A DNA stretch of 64,000 bases from Gallaecimonas xiamenensis 3-C-1 (GCF_000299915.1 NZ_AMRI01000021.1:19485-83484), one strand, 5' to 3'; positions 19,388 through 29,133 are shown, counted from the stretch's first letter. Made by a program: numbers and translations. Notes: a model not told the origin generated them from the sequence alone.

Positions 19388-20068
19388 TTAGCTGCGCGCG
19401 AGCAACAGCTCCAAGCGGGACCCCACGCCTTCAGCGCGGTCGGCCAGATCGCCAACCCACTCAAGAATGGAGTAGAGGAACATGACGTCTACCGGGTTCA
19501 GATCCTTCTCGATCGCCAGCAGCTGGCGACGCAGGCGGATCTGCAACTCGTCGGTATCGTGCTCGATTTCGTCGAGCTCGTTGATCATCCTGTTGACCAG
19601 TTCCACCTCGCGACCACGGAAGCCGGTTTCGAGCAGCTCATCGAGCTCGTTGATGGCTTTGGCGGCCAGGGCGGTTGCGTCCAGGCAGCGGGAAAGGTAG
19701 GCGCCGAACTCTTTGGCGAAGAGGGCCGGGATCTGAAGCTGGCGGCCCAGTACCCGGCCGGCAATATCTTTGGCCTTGTTGGCAATGCGATCCTGTTCCT
19801 TGACCAGTTCCAGGAGATCGGTGCGCTCCACCGGCATGAAGAGGCCGGACGGCAGGGTGAGGCGGATCTCCCGTTTCAGGCTGTCAGCTTCCTTCTCCAG
19901 GCCGCTGATGATGTTGCGCACCTGACTGGCTTTTTCCCAGTCATTTGCCAACACTGCGTCGAAGAAGGGCAGCAGGTTCTGGCAGCACTCGTGGACCTTG
20001 TCCATGTGCTGCTGCAGGGGCCGGATCGGCGATTTTGCGAATAGACCTAAAATACTGTTTGCAGGCAT
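19388..20068 (-). CDS. DUF47 / TIGR00153 family PhoU-like protein
   Basis: A 226-residue all-helical protein of the PhoU-related DUF47 family (TIGR00153). It opens with S-I-L-G-L-F-A-K-S-P-I and has the E-x-x-x-D motifs (GLEKEADSLKREIR; ELDEIEHDTDEL) that bind metal clusters in PhoU. Members next to Pit transporters are thought to control transporter activity. It is the first gene of the leftward pair, divergent from ygiF. Confidence 0.9.
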   Translation of the reverse strand: MPANSILGLFAKSPIRPLQQHMDKVHECCQNLLPFFDAVLANDWEKASQVRNIISGLEKEADSLKREIRLTLPSGLFMPVERTDLLELVKEQDRIANKAKDIAGRVLGRQLQIPALFAKEFGAYLSRCLDATALAAKAINELDELLETGFRGREVELVNRMINELDEIEHDTDELQIRLRRQLLAIEKDLNPVDVMFLYSILEWVGDLADRAEGVGSRLELLLARS

Positions 20069-20221
20069 GGTTGCCCCTCATATTTTTGACGATATTGTCG
20101 GCATCAGGCCAATGCGGCGCGCATGGTAGCGCAAAGGCTCTTTGCAATAAAACGGTAATAGCGTTTTTTTTGGCGCCATGCTCGTTATAATCAGCCCGAC
20201 ACCTGTCAACTAAAAGCCACA

Positions 20222-21712
20222 ATGGCCATCGAAACTGAACTCAAATTGCGTGTTGCCGATCAGGTCGACACAGACGCACTGCTGGCTCCGCTGCTTGAAG
20301 ACGCGGCGCCCAAGCACCTAAAAAACACCTACTTCGATACCCCCGACGGCCAACTGGCCGGCTGGCGTATGGGCCTGCGTATCCGCGAGGTCAATGGTGA
20401 GCGCGAACAGACCCTGAAGCTGGCAGACAATGCCGGTTCGGCCCTGTCTGCCCGTCCCGAATATAACCTGCCGGTGAGCGGTGATAAACCGGACCTGGCC
20501 GCTTTCCCGGCCGAGGTCTGGCCGGAAGGCACCGACCTTGGGGCCCTGCAACAGGCCCTGGCACCGGTTTTTGCCACCGATTTTGCCCGCCGCAAGACCC
20601 TGGTGGCCAATGGCCAGGTGGAACTGTGCTGGGACCAGGGAGAGATCTGCGTAGGGGAGCGTTGCCTGCCCATTCGCGAACTGGAACTGGAAATGCAGGG
20701 TGAGGATCTCAAGGCCCTGTTCAGCATCGCCGAGCCGCTGTTGGTGGAAGGGGTGCAGTGTTTTGGCCTGTCCAAAGCCGCCCGGGGCAACTGGCTGGCC
20801 AAGGGGCAGGGCGCTTTTGACCTGAGCGAGCCGGTGCCGGCCATCAGCCGGGCCCAGAGCAATGACCAAGTGCTGCAACAGGCCCTGGGCGCCGCCCTTG
20901 GCCAGTGGCAGCAGGCCGAAGACGCCTTCTTGATGCAGCCGGGCTGGCAACCGCTGTTGGCCTTGGCCGACGCCTTGCAGTATTTCCGCCAGGTGCTGAG
21001 CCTCTTTGGCGGCCTGGTGCCGCGCAAGGCCTCCAGCGAGCTGCGCCAGGAATGCCAATGGCTGGCCGACCAGCTGGCCCAGGCCCAGGCCCAGGTGCGC
21101 CTGGCCAAGGTGCTGGCCGGCAAGAGCAGCGCCTTTAAAAAGCTCAATATCAGCGACGAGCTGGTGGAGCTGGCCCAGCAGCGCCAGCAGGCCCTGCCCA
21201 GCCTGAGCAGCTTTACCGCCTTGCTGGCTGGCCCCAGGGCCAACAAGCTCAAGCTGGCCGCCCTCAAGTTCGCCACCCTTAAAAGCTGGCGCGAGCGCCT
21301 GGACGCCGGCGCCCTGGCGGAGCTGGATAAACCGATCAAATGGTTTGCCGACACCCAGCTTGCCAAGGCCTTTGCCGAGCTAAAAAGGCACCTGCCCAAG
21401 GGCATGAGCCTAAACGACTATGTGGACCAGGAAACCCGGGTGATCCGCTACCTGACCTGTTGTCGCACCTTTGCCGCCCTGTACGGCGAAGAGCGGGCCT
21501 TAGATGGCCTGGAGCAGTGGCAGGACTTCTTGTACGGCATCGAAGAGGCCAAGCGCCTGGACGGTGTGGCACAACTGGCGGCCCGACTGGACTTGTCTGA
21601 AGAGGATGCCGAACAGCTGGAAGGCTGGCTTAATCGCAAGCGTCAGTCTTTGGTGTCGGCGATGGACCAGTCCCGTCAGCTGGGGCTGAACCAGCCTGTC
21701 TACTGGCCCTGA
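20222..21712 (+). CDS. ygiF: Inorganic triphosphatase YgiF (CYTH and CHAD domains)
   Basis: Hydrolyses inorganic triphosphate. The N-terminal CYTH tunnel domain (about residues 1-200) begins with the E-x-E-x-K metal motif (Glu4, Glu6, Lys8). The helical CHAD domain (about 220-490), rich in Leu/Ala/Gln and basic residues, is associated with polyphosphate binding. E. coli has ygiF-glnE-hldE in this order; here the order is kept but a leftward four-gene block lies between ygiF and glnE. The last 83 bp overlap the end of the convergent K+ channel gene. Confidence 0.92.
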   Translation: MAIETELKLRVADQVDTDALLAPLLEDAAPKHLKNTYFDTPDGQLAGWRMGLRIREVNGEREQTLKLADNAGSALSARPEYNLPVSGDKPDLAAFPAEVWPEGTDLGALQQALAPVFATDFARRKTLVANGQVELCWDQGEICVGERCLPIRELELEMQGEDLKALFSIAEPLLVEGVQCFGLSKAARGNWLAKGQGAFDLSEPVPAISRAQSNDQVLQQALGAALGQWQQAEDAFLMQPGWQPLLALADALQYFRQVLSLFGGLVPRKASSELRQECQWLADQLAQAQAQVRLAKVLAGKSSAFKKLNISDELVELAQQRQQALPSLSSFTALLAGPRANKLKLAALKFATLKSWRERLDAGALAELDKPIKWFADTQLAKAFAELKRHLPKGMSLNDYVDQETRVIRYLTCCRTFAALYGEERALDGLEQWQDFLYGIEEAKRLDGVAQLAARLDLSEEDAEQLEGWLNRKRQSLVSAMDQSRQLGLNQPVYWP

Positions 21713-22454
21713 GCTCGGCGCACAGGGTATCGAGCTGGCCGCCCATGGCGGCCAGTTTTTCTTCCAGCCCCTGCAATTGGTTGTGCAGGGCGCGCCTTTC
21801 CACTTCCTCTCGTTCGTCCCTCATGGTCAGCTTGGCGGCCATCAGGCCGCTGACACCACCAAAGAGCGACACCCCGGTGATGATCACCAGGGCGCTGACG
21901 ATGCGCCCGGCGGTGGACACAGGGTAAAAATCCCCATAGCCCACGGTGGAAATGGTTACCAGTGACCACCAGATGGCGTCCTCGGCGGTGTGGATATTGG
22001 ACGCCGGGTTCTGGCCTTCGGTCAGCAAGATGGCGATGGAGCTACCCCCTATCACCACCACCAAAATCACCAGCATGGTGGCCAGCACCGCATGGGTGCT
22101 TTGGCGCAGCAGTTGGCGTATGGCCTGGTTGGCCAGGCGCAGGATGCGCAGCACCCTTACCACCTGGAATAGCCGGCCGTAACGGAGGATGTCCACCGCC
22201 GGGATGCTGGAAACCAGATCGATCCAATGGGTACGGATATAGGGCCATTTCTGGCCGGCCCTGGCCAGGCCGATAAAAAAGCGGCCAAGGAAGATGATGC
22301 AGATGGCGGTGTCGATGAGCAGCAGCAGTTTGCGCTCGTCAAGGTTGAGGGGGGCAAATTGCAGGACCAGAACCACCGCCACCGCCAGGATGGACAAGAT
22401 CATCATGGCCAATTCGATGGGGGTGGGAGCCAGTACCCGAATTTCCTGTTTCAC
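21630..22454 (-). CDS. Voltage-gated-type potassium channel
   Basis: A 274-residue six-helix ion channel. S1-S3 occupy about residues 12-90. S4 carries regularly spaced arginines (R91, R94, R100, R103, R106) and so is a plausible voltage sensor. The pore helix leads to the potassium selectivity filter T-V-G-Y-G-D at 170-175, and S6 is followed by a cytoplasmic coiled coil with heptads and a disordered tail. GTG start, 1 bp after the preceding small gene. It ends the DUF2170/PspA-like/110-residue/channel operon and runs 83 bp into the end of ygiF. Confidence 0.88.
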   Translation of the reverse strand: MKQEIRVLAPTPIELAMMILSILAVAVVLVLQFAPLNLDERKLLLLIDTAICIIFLGRFFIGLARAGQKWPYIRTHWIDLVSSIPAVDILRYGRLFQVVRVLRILRLANQAIRQLLRQSTHAVLATMLVILVVVIGGSSIAILLTEGQNPASNIHTAEDAIWWSLVTISTVGYGDFYPVSTAGRIVSALVIITGVSLFGGVSGLMAAKLTMRDEREEVERRALHNQLQGLEEKLAAMGGQLDTLCAELRASRQAGSAPADGTGPSPTPKTDACD

Positions 22455-22455
22455 G

Positions 22456-22788
22456 TCAGCAGTCCTTGAGGAGGCGGTCAGCCTGGTCCATCAAATCCTG
22501 CATCACCCGCTTTTTGATTTCCAGCTGCTCGTCCGGGGCCAGGCCGTACCTTTGCCCCAAAGCCAGATAGTCCTGGGGGTTCAAGGTGACGGTGAGCCTA
22601 GGCCGCTTGGGCCTGGTGGTGACCGGCAGGGCCAGCATGGTACGAATTTGATCGGACGGGCTCAGGCCTTCCTTGAGTGCGGCCAGCCGGATGGCGTACT
22701 GCATGCGGGCATCGAGGTCGAAGGCTACCTGCACCGCTTTCATGGCGGCGATGGAAGAGGCCCACTTTTCCTGGAGTTTTTTACTCAA
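22456..22788 (-). CDS. Hypothetical protein, possible ribbon-helix-helix-like
   Basis: A 110-residue soluble protein with no family I can name. Start chosen: TTG at 22788, because the frame upstream only reads through the previous gene, GGGGGAG sits 5 bp before it, and TTGA overlaps the previous stop. Residues about 17-47 (strand, then A-F-D-L-D-A-R-M-Q-Y-A and G-L-S-P-S-D-Q-I-R-T-M) recall the strand-helix-helix of CopG/Arc-type proteins, which is only a resemblance. The C-terminus is charged and helical. Its position in the operon suggests a role with the PspA-like protein and the channel. Confidence 0.65.
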   Translation of the reverse strand: MSKKLQEKWASSIAAMKAVQVAFDLDARMQYAIRLAALKEGLSPSDQIRTMLALPVTTRPKRPRLTVTLNPQDYLALGQRYGLAPDEQLEIKKRVMQDLMDQADRLLKDC

Positions 22789-23345
22789 GGGCGCTCCCCC
22801 TTGAGGCGGGCCAACACCGAGGCGGCGCTGGCCGGGGCCTGCTGGTCCTGGGTTGGGTTGCCCTGGGCCTCGCGCTCGCGAATTTGCTGCAAGGTGGCTT
22901 TGACCGGCCCCTGGCGCTTGGGCCAAAGGGGCTGGAGGGTATGCTCCATCTTCTGCAGGCCCTCGGCGGCCACCAACAGGCTTAATTGGCGTTTCAGATC
23001 CACCAGGTGCCGTTCCAACTGGAGGGCCTGATTGACGCGCAGTTGCAGCTGCTGCTGGTCATGGCGCAGTTGCAGCTCCTGGTTTTCAAGGCCAGCCAGC
23101 ACGGCGGCGGCCGCTTCCAGTTCTGCCGCTGCGGCACTGGCCAGCTTGGCCTTAAGGGCCTGCTCGCCTTGGGCCAGCTGCTGTTGCAGCCGTTGGCGTT
23201 GGCTGCCTAATTCGGCTAGCTGGCGCTGCCACTGGGGCAGCTGCGGGGCGCAGGCGGCCAGGGCGGCGCCGGTGTCCCTTACCGCGTCTTCCAGCCCTTT
23301 TCGGTCCTGGGGGCTGTTGGCCATGACCTCTTTGAGCAGTGTCAT
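22785..23345 (-). CDS. PspA/IM30-like coiled-coil protein (YjfJ-like)
   Basis: A 186-residue, almost wholly helical protein rich in Gln, Leu and Ala. The run from about residue 40 to 140 is coiled coil, ending in L-V-A-A-E-G-L-Q-K-M, like the end of the PspA coiled coil. It is shorter than PspA (about 220). The assignment leans on context: it overlaps a DUF2170 gene by ATGA, as yjfJ (a PspA paralogue) follows yjfI (DUF2170) in E. coli. If right, it would bind the inner membrane and respond to membrane stress. A plain coiled-coil protein remains possible. Confidence 0.55.
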   Translation of the reverse strand: MTLLKEVMANSPQDRKGLEDAVRDTGAALAACAPQLPQWQRQLAELGSQRQRLQQQLAQGEQALKAKLASAAAAELEAAAAVLAGLENQELQLRHDQQQLQLRVNQALQLERHLVDLKRQLSLLVAAEGLQKMEHTLQPLWPKRQGPVKATLQQIREREAQGNPTQDQQAPASAASVLARLKGERP

Positions 23346-23803
23346 AGGGCCTCCAGGAAGTGGCTCATGTCGTCGAGGATATCCAGGGTGTTGTCGGACA
23401 ACACCACCAGTTCGTGTTCGATGTCGGCCAGGCTGGAGTGGACCGACAAGGCCCCGAAGATAAGGTAGCGGTCGCCCATCTTGGCAAAGGCGGACAGGGG
23501 CATGGGGATGTTGAGTTCGAGCATGGTTTCGAGCATGGCCAACCTTTTGTCCTTGGCCACTTCCGCCTCTTCCCACAAAAAGCTCATCACCAGCACCTGA
23601 TCTTCGGCTAGGGACAGGAAGATAGGCAGCTCTTCGCGGCCCTGCACCACGATTTGCAGCACCTCTACTTCGCCGCTGATGGGGGTGCAATCGAAATGGC
23701 AACCGGTGTGGCCGGCATTGGCCGACTGACTCAGGTGGCGGGCTATGGTGTCGATGGTGGCGGCTTGGGCTGGCACTGCGGGGCCTTTGGGCTTTATGCT
23801 CAT
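23342..23803 (-). CDS. DUF2170 family protein (YjfI-like)
   Basis: A 153-residue acidic soluble protein. Conserved blocks such as L-P-I-F-L-S-L-A-E-D-Q-V-L-V, S-F-L-W-E-E-A-E-V, L-N-I-P-M-P-L-S-A-F and D-I-E-H-E-L-V-V-L-S-D-N match E. coli YjfI. Function unknown; the family is repeatedly found beside PspA-type proteins and ion channels. It is the first gene of a leftward four-gene block, with an AAAGGG sequence before its ATG, and is divergent from glnE by only 31 bp. Confidence 0.8.
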   Translation of the reverse strand: MSIKPKGPAVPAQAATIDTIARHLSQSANAGHTGCHFDCTPISGEVEVLQIVVQGREELPIFLSLAEDQVLVMSFLWEEAEVAKDKRLAMLETMLELNIPMPLSAFAKMGDRYLIFGALSVHSSLADIEHELVVLSDNTLDILDDMSHFLEAL

Positions 23804-23834
23804 GATGCCCTTTGTCTAGCAAAATCGACATAAT

Positions 23835-26660
23835 ATGTCCACCCAGTCCCTGCTGGTGCACCAGGCCGACAAGGCCCTGGCCAGCCTTTTAGAGCGTCAT
23901 CCCCATTGTCTTGACGGCCTCAAGGCCGAAGACACCGAGCGCCTGCGCCAGGCCTTGGCCTGTTCCGACTTCCTGTTGGCTCAGTTGCAGCGCCACCCCG
24001 ATTGGCTACCCTGGCTGCTGGCCTGCCATACCGCCAGCCTGACCCAGGGTCCTTGGCAGCCGGACCTGGGCGATATCAGCACCGAGGCGGCGCTGATGAG
24101 CCGGCTTCGCCAGTTCCGCCACCGGCAATTGGCGGCCCTGGCGTTTTTGGGGGCCCTTGGTGACATCGACGAGCCGGACCGGCTCTTTTGCCTGTCGGCC
24201 CTGGCCGAAGGCCTTATCGCCTGCGCCCGCGACTGGCTCTACGCCCAGCAGGCCAGCCTCAGGGGCACCCCCACCGATAGTGAAGGCCAAGCGGTGCCGC
24301 TGCTGGTGATGGGCATGGGCAAGCTGGGGGGCGGCGAGCTTAACTTTTCTTCCGACATCGACCTTATCTTTATGTATCCCCGCAGCGGCGAAACCAGGGG
24401 TGGCCGTAAGGAACTGGATAACCACGAGTTTTTCGTACGCCTTGGGCAAAAGCTGATCCAGGTGCTGGACGCCGTCAGCGAGGACGGCTTCGTCTACCGG
24501 GTGGACATGCGGCTGCGCCCCTTTGGCGATGCCGGGCCCCTGGTGCTGTCCTTCTCGGCCCTGGAAGATTACTACCAGTCCCAGGGCCGGGAGTGGGAGC
24601 GCTATGCCATGGTCAAGGGCCGGCTGATGGGGGGCGGCTTCGGCTATGAAGCGGAGCTTGAGCAATTACTGCGGCCCTTTGTGTACCGGCGCTACCTGGA
24701 TTACTCGGCTATCAATTCCCTGCGGGACATGAAACGGCTTATCGAGGCCGAAGTGCGCCGTCGGGGCCTTAAAGACAACATCAAGCTGGGGCCGGGGGGG
24801 ATCCGCGAAGTGGAATTCCTGGTGCAGGTATTCCAGTTGATCCGTGGCGGCCGGGAGCCGGCCCTGCGTACCCCGTCCCTGCTGGCGGCCCTGGCCATGC
24901 TGCCGGGCCTGGGGGTTATGAGCAGTGACGAGGCCGAGCAGCTCAGGGCCAGCTACCTGTTTTTGCGGGTGGCGGAGAACAACCTGCAGGCCATAGCCGA
25001 CGAACAGACCCAGACCCTGCCGGCCGACCCCTTGAACCGGGCCAGGCTGGCGGCCATGCAGGGCTTTGGCGGCTACAGCGCTTTCCAGGCGGCCCTGGAA
25101 GGGCACCAGGCCTTTATCCATAAGCTGTTCCGGGAAGTGATAGACGAAGGCCCCACCGAAGACGACCTGCCCCAGGCCCTGCGCACCCTGATGCTGGCGG
25201 ACTGGTCCGAAGAGGAAGTGGCGGCGCTGCTGGCCGAAGCGCAATTGGCCGAGACCCTGGCCCCGGCCCTGGTGGCCCTTCGCCAGCAGTTGGCCCGCCG
25301 CTCCATGGGGGAGCGGGGCCGGCGCCAGTTGGACAAGCTGCTGCCTTACCTGCTGCTGGCCCTCAAGGACGACGACCACCCGGTGCGCACCCTGGCCAGG
25401 CTGGCAAGGTTGCTAGAACAAATAGCCAGCCGCACCGTCTATTTGGAGCTGCTGCTGGAAAACCCCGGGGCCCGCCGCCAACTGGTGAACCTGATGGGGG
25501 CCTCGGCCTTTATCAGCGAACGCCTGACTCAGATGCCAATTTTGCTCGACGAGCTGATAGACCCGCGCCACCTCTATTCGCCGCCGCCCCTGGACGCCTA
25601 CGAAGGGGAGCTGCGCCGTTTTATGCTGCGCATCGAACCGGGTGACGTGGAAGGACAGATGGAGGCCCTGCGCCAATTCAAGGCGGCCCAGACCCTACGC
25701 ATTGCCGCCGCCGACGTCACCGGGGTGCTGCCCTTGATGAAAGTGAGTGACCACTTAACCTGCTTGGCCGAAACGGTGCTGGCCGCCTGCCTGCCCCTGG
25801 CCTGGCAGGACGTGGCCCGCCGACACGGCAATCCCCCGGGGCTGGACCCTTACCAGCCTGGGCTATTGGTGGTGGCCTACGGCAAATTGGGGGGATTGGA
25901 GCTGGGCTATAGCTCGGATCTGGACCTGGTGTTCCTTACCGACTTGGATGAGGCCCAAGCCAGTGCCCAAACCGATGGTGAGCGCCCCATCGGCACCCGG
26001 GAGTTCTTCCTGAAATTAGTGCAGCGCCTGACCCATTGGCTGGCCACCCGCACCTTAAGCGGTGTGCTCTACGACATCGACATGCGGCTGCGCCCCTCCG
26101 GCGCATCGGGGCTGCTGGTCACCCCCCTGGACAGCTTTGCCCAGTACCAGCAACAGGAAGCCTGGCTTTGGGAGCACCAGGCCCTGGTGCGGGCCAGGCC
26201 GGTGCTGGGGCCCCAAAATATGCGTGAGCGCTTCAGGGCCATTCGTTTAAAGGCCCTGTGCCGGGAGCGGGACCAGTCACAGTTGCGCCAGGAAGTGCGT
26301 GCCATGCGTGACAAGATGCGCGCCCACCTGGACAAATCCAGCCATCGGCAATTCGATTTGAAGCAGGGTAGGGGCGGCATCACCGACATCGAGTTTTTGG
26401 TGCAGTACTGGCTGCTGGCCTGCCGGGACCCGGCATTGCTGCAATATAGCGACAATATCCGCCAGCTGGACGCCTTGGCTAGCGCCGGTCATATCCTGGC
26501 CGACGACGCAGAAGCCCTCAAAGGGGCCTATGTGGCCCTTCGCCAGCAGCTGCATCGCCAAAGCCTGGATGAAGGCTCCAACCTGGCGGCGGTCGATGCC
26601 TTTATGGCAGAACGCGCCCTGGTGGGCGCGCTCTGGGATAAGACCTTGGGATCTCAGTAG
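23835..26660 (+). CDS. glnE: Bifunctional glutamine synthetase adenylyltransferase / adenylyl-removing enzyme GlnE
   Basis: Controls glutamine synthetase by adding or removing AMP in response to PII and glutamine. The 941-residue protein (E. coli 946) has two nucleotidyltransferase domains. The N-terminal deadenylylase carries G-M-G-K-L-G-G-G-E-L-N-F-S-S-D-I-D-L near residue 160, and the C-terminal adenylylase carries Y-G-K-L-G-G-L-E-L-G-Y-S-S-D-L-D-L near residue 680, each followed by a regulatory helical domain. The stop overlaps the lpxL stop by 7 bp. Confidence 0.96.
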   Translation: MSTQSLLVHQADKALASLLERHPHCLDGLKAEDTERLRQALACSDFLLAQLQRHPDWLPWLLACHTASLTQGPWQPDLGDISTEAALMSRLRQFRHRQLAALAFLGALGDIDEPDRLFCLSALAEGLIACARDWLYAQQASLRGTPTDSEGQAVPLLVMGMGKLGGGELNFSSDIDLIFMYPRSGETRGGRKELDNHEFFVRLGQKLIQVLDAVSEDGFVYRVDMRLRPFGDAGPLVLSFSALEDYYQSQGREWERYAMVKGRLMGGGFGYEAELEQLLRPFVYRRYLDYSAINSLRDMKRLIEAEVRRRGLKDNIKLGPGGIREVEFLVQVFQLIRGGREPALRTPSLLAALAMLPGLGVMSSDEAEQLRASYLFLRVAENNLQAIADEQTQTLPADPLNRARLAAMQGFGGYSAFQAALEGHQAFIHKLFREVIDEGPTEDDLPQALRTLMLADWSEEEVAALLAEAQLAETLAPALVALRQQLARRSMGERGRRQLDKLLPYLLLALKDDDHPVRTLARLARLLEQIASRTVYLELLLENPGARRQLVNLMGASAFISERLTQMPILLDELIDPRHLYSPPPLDAYEGELRRFMLRIEPGDVEGQMEALRQFKAAQTLRIAAADVTGVLPLMKVSDHLTCLAETVLAACLPLAWQDVARRHGNPPGLDPYQPGLLVVAYGKLGGLELGYSSDLDLVFLTDLDEAQASAQTDGERPIGTREFFLKLVQRLTHWLATRTLSGVLYDIDMRLRPSGASGLLVTPLDSFAQYQQQEAWLWEHQALVRARPVLGPQNMRERFRAIRLKALCRERDQSQLRQEVRAMRDKMRAHLDKSSHRQFDLKQGRGGITDIEFLVQYWLLACRDPALLQYSDNIRQLDALASAGHILADDAEALKGAYVALRQQLHRQSLDEGSNLAAVDAFMAERALVGALWDKTLGSQ

Positions 26661-27589
26661 TAGGAAGGATCCGACTCATTGGGGCGGGTCTTAAAGCGCC
26701 GGTGCACCCACATGTATTGCTCCGGCTGCTTACGAATTTCCCGGGCCACGATTTGGTTGACCAGCTTGGTGTCCTGCAGGTCGTCGCCGCTGGGCAGGGT
26801 CTTGAGGGGCGGGAAGAAGCTCAGCTTGTAGCCGGAACCGTCGGCCAGACGGGTTTGCACAAAGGGCACCACCTTGGCGCGGCCCTGCTTGGCAAACATG
26901 GAGGTGGCGGTGACGGTGGCGGCGTCCGGCACCTCGAAGAAGGGCACGAATACGGCGCGGCGGCGGCCATAGTCCTGGTCCGGGGCATACCAGACCGCCT
27001 CACCTTCCCGCAGCGCCTGCACCATGCCCCGCACGTCCCGTTTGTCCACCAGGTATTTGTTGGAACGGACCCGGCCATGGTATTGCAGGTATTCCATCAG
27101 GGCGTTGTTATGGGGGCGGTAAAAGCCAACACCGGGTTGCAGCATGCCGAACATCCGCGCCCCTATCTCCAGGGTCACAAAATGCATGGCCATCAGGATC
27201 ACTCCTTGGCCCTGGTCCAGCACTTCCTTGATGTGGTGAAAATTCTCCACCTGCATGTGCTTTTTCACCCGCCACTGGGGCCACCACCAGGCCATGCCGG
27301 TTTCCAGCATGGCCACACCTGTGGCTTCGAAGTTGGCGATCAGCAGGGCGTCACGCTCGGCCTGGCTTTTCTCGGGAAAGCACAGTTCCAGGTTGCGCTT
27401 GGCAATTTTAGCGCGGCTTTTCAAAAGTTTACCCAGGGTGCGCCCCAGGGCTTTGCCCAGTCCCAGCTGCCAGCGATAGGGCAGCCAGGACAGGCCGTAC
27501 ATCAGTATCACCCCCAGCCAGGTCAGCCAATAACGGGGGTGGAGCAGCGCCAAACGGAAACGGGGCGCTTCGATTTTCTGGATAGCCAA
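26654..27589 (-). CDS. lpxL: Kdo2-lipid IVA lauroyltransferase LpxL
   Basis: Late acyltransferase of lipid A synthesis, anchored to the inner membrane by an N-terminal helix (about residues 20-40). The H-x4-E catalytic motif is His136-Glu141 in A-M-H-F-V-T-L-E. The later blocks R-S-N-K-Y-L-V-D and Y-A-P-D-Q-D-Y-G and the C-terminal Y-M-W-V-H-R-R-F-K-T-R-P are the usual LpxL/LpxM features. At 311 residues it has standard length. It lies between glnE and hldE on the opposite strand, close to other Kdo/heptose genes. LpxL and LpxM/LpxP differ in acyl donor, which sequence alone does not settle. Confidence 0.92.
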   Translation of the reverse strand: MAIQKIEAPRFRLALLHPRYWLTWLGVILMYGLSWLPYRWQLGLGKALGRTLGKLLKSRAKIAKRNLELCFPEKSQAERDALLIANFEATGVAMLETGMAWWWPQWRVKKHMQVENFHHIKEVLDQGQGVILMAMHFVTLEIGARMFGMLQPGVGFYRPHNNALMEYLQYHGRVRSNKYLVDKRDVRGMVQALREGEAVWYAPDQDYGRRRAVFVPFFEVPDAATVTATSMFAKQGRAKVVPFVQTRLADGSGYKLSFFPPLKTLPSGDDLQDTKLVNQIVAREIRKQPEQYMWVHRRFKTRPNESDPSYY

Positions 27590-27708
27590 GGACTCATCTC
27601 CTTGTAATTGCCGATTGGCCGCCAGTTTACCCTAAAGCCAGGGGCTGCGAAGGGCGCTTTTGCCTATGGTAATATCCACCCATCTGAGTGAAAGGAAAGA
27701 AGCCCTCG

Positions 27709-29133
27709 ATGAAACTGAATTTGCCGGCCTTCGACAAGGCCAAGGTGCTGGTGGTTGGCGACGTCATGTTGGACCGCTACTGGCATGGTTCCACCAAGAG
27801 GATCTCCCCCGAGGCACCGGTGCCCGTGGTCAAGGTGGAACAGCGCGAAGACAGGCCGGGCGGCGCCGCCAACGTGGCCCTTAACGTGGCTGCCCTGGGT
27901 GGCCAAGTAGAACTGCTGGGCCTGGTGGGCATCGACGAGCCGGCCCAGACCCTGGGCCAGACCCTGGCCTCGGTGGGCATCAAGAACAACCTGCAGGCGG
28001 TCGCCACCCACCCCACCATCACCAAGTTGCGGGTGTTGTCCCGCCACCAGCAACTGCTGCGCATGGACTTTGAAGAACCCTTCGCCGAAGGCGATGCCCA
28101 GTTGCTGCGCACTCCTTTCGAATCGGCCCTGGCCGAAAGCGGCGTGGTGGTGTTGTCTGATTACGCCAAAGGCGCCCTGGCCGACGTGCCGGCCCTGATT
28201 GCCCTGGCCCGCCTGGCCGGCAAGCCGGTGCTGGTGGACCCCAAAGGCACCGACTTTGCCCGCTATAAAGGCGCTACCCTGCTCACCCCCAACCTCAGCG
28301 AATTCGAGGCGGTAGTGGGCCATTGCCCGGACGAAGACAGCCTGGTGCAGCGCGGCCTGGGGCTGATTGAACAGTTCGACTTCGAAGCGTTGCTGGTGAC
28401 CCGCTCCGAGCACGGTATGACCTTGCTGGAGAAGGGCAAGGCGCCTTTGCACCTGCCCGCCACCGCCAAGGAAGTGTTCGACGTGACCGGCGCCGGTGAC
28501 ACCGTCATCTCCACCCTGGCCTCCAGCCTGGCCGCCGGCAGCAGCCTGGCAGAGGCCTGTGCCATGGCCAATATCGCCGCCGGCATAGTGGTGGGCAAGC
28601 TGGGCACCAGCACCGTCAGCACCGTCGAGCTGAGCGGCGCCCTTGGCCAGGATAAGGAACAGGGCCTGGGTGCCCTTAGTGAAGACCAACTGGTGCTGGC
28701 GGTACGGGACGCCCAGCAGCGGGGCGAAAAGGTGGTGATGACCAATGGCTGCTTCGACATCCTCCACGCCGGCCATGTCAGCTACCTGCAACAGGCCAGG
28801 GCCCTGGGCCAGCGCCTTATCGTCGCGGTCAACGACGACGACTCGGTGCGCCGCCTCAAGGGTGACGGCCGCCCGGTCAACAACCTGGAGCGGCGCATGG
28901 CGGTGCTGGCGGCCCTGGGGGCCGTGGACTGGGTGGTGAGCTTTAGCGAAGACACTCCCCAACGATTGATCGCCAAGGTGCTGCCGGACTTGCTGGTCAA
29001 AGGCGGCGACTACAAGCCGGAAGATATCGCCGGCGGCAGTGAAGTCATCGCCAATGGCGGCGAAGTGCGGGTACTGGGGTTTGAAGACGGGGTGTCCACC
29101 ACCGCCATCATCAACCGCATCAAGACCAAATGA
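27709..29133 (+). CDS. hldE: Bifunctional heptose kinase/adenylyltransferase HldE
   Basis: Makes ADP-D-glycero-beta-D-manno-heptose for the LPS inner core. The N-terminal ribokinase-fold kinase has [10 protein letters not shown] and the anion-hole motif V-T-G-A-G-D-T near residue 265. The C-terminal cytidylyltransferase-fold domain has [12 protein letters not shown] near residue 345. The frame opens at a GTG (27688), but the ATG at 27709 reproduces the E. coli N-terminus and has AAGGAA upstream, giving 474 residues. It overlaps waaA by 4 bp. Confidence 0.96.
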   Translation: MKLNLPAFDKAKVLVVGDVMLDRYWHGSTKRISPEAPVPVVKVEQREDRPGGAANVALNVAALGGQVELLGLVGIDEPAQTLGQTLASVGIKNNLQAVATHPTITKLRVLSRHQQLLRMDFEEPFAEGDAQLLRTPFESALAESGVVVLSDYAKGALADVPALIALARLAGKPVLVDPKGTDFARYKGATLLTPNLSEFEAVVGHCPDEDSLVQRGLGLIEQFDFEALLVTRSEHGMTLLEKGKAPLHLPATAKEVFDVTGAGDTVISTLASSLAAGSSLAEACAMANIAAGIVVGKLGTSTVSTVELSGALGQDKEQGLGALSEDQLVLAVRDAQQRGEKVVMTNGCFDILHAGHVSYLQQARALGQRLIVAVNDDDSVRRLKGDGRPVNNLERRMAVLAALGAVDWVVSFSEDTPQRLIAKVLPDLLVKGGDYKPEDIAGGSEVIANGGEVRVLGFEDGVSTTAIINRIKTK

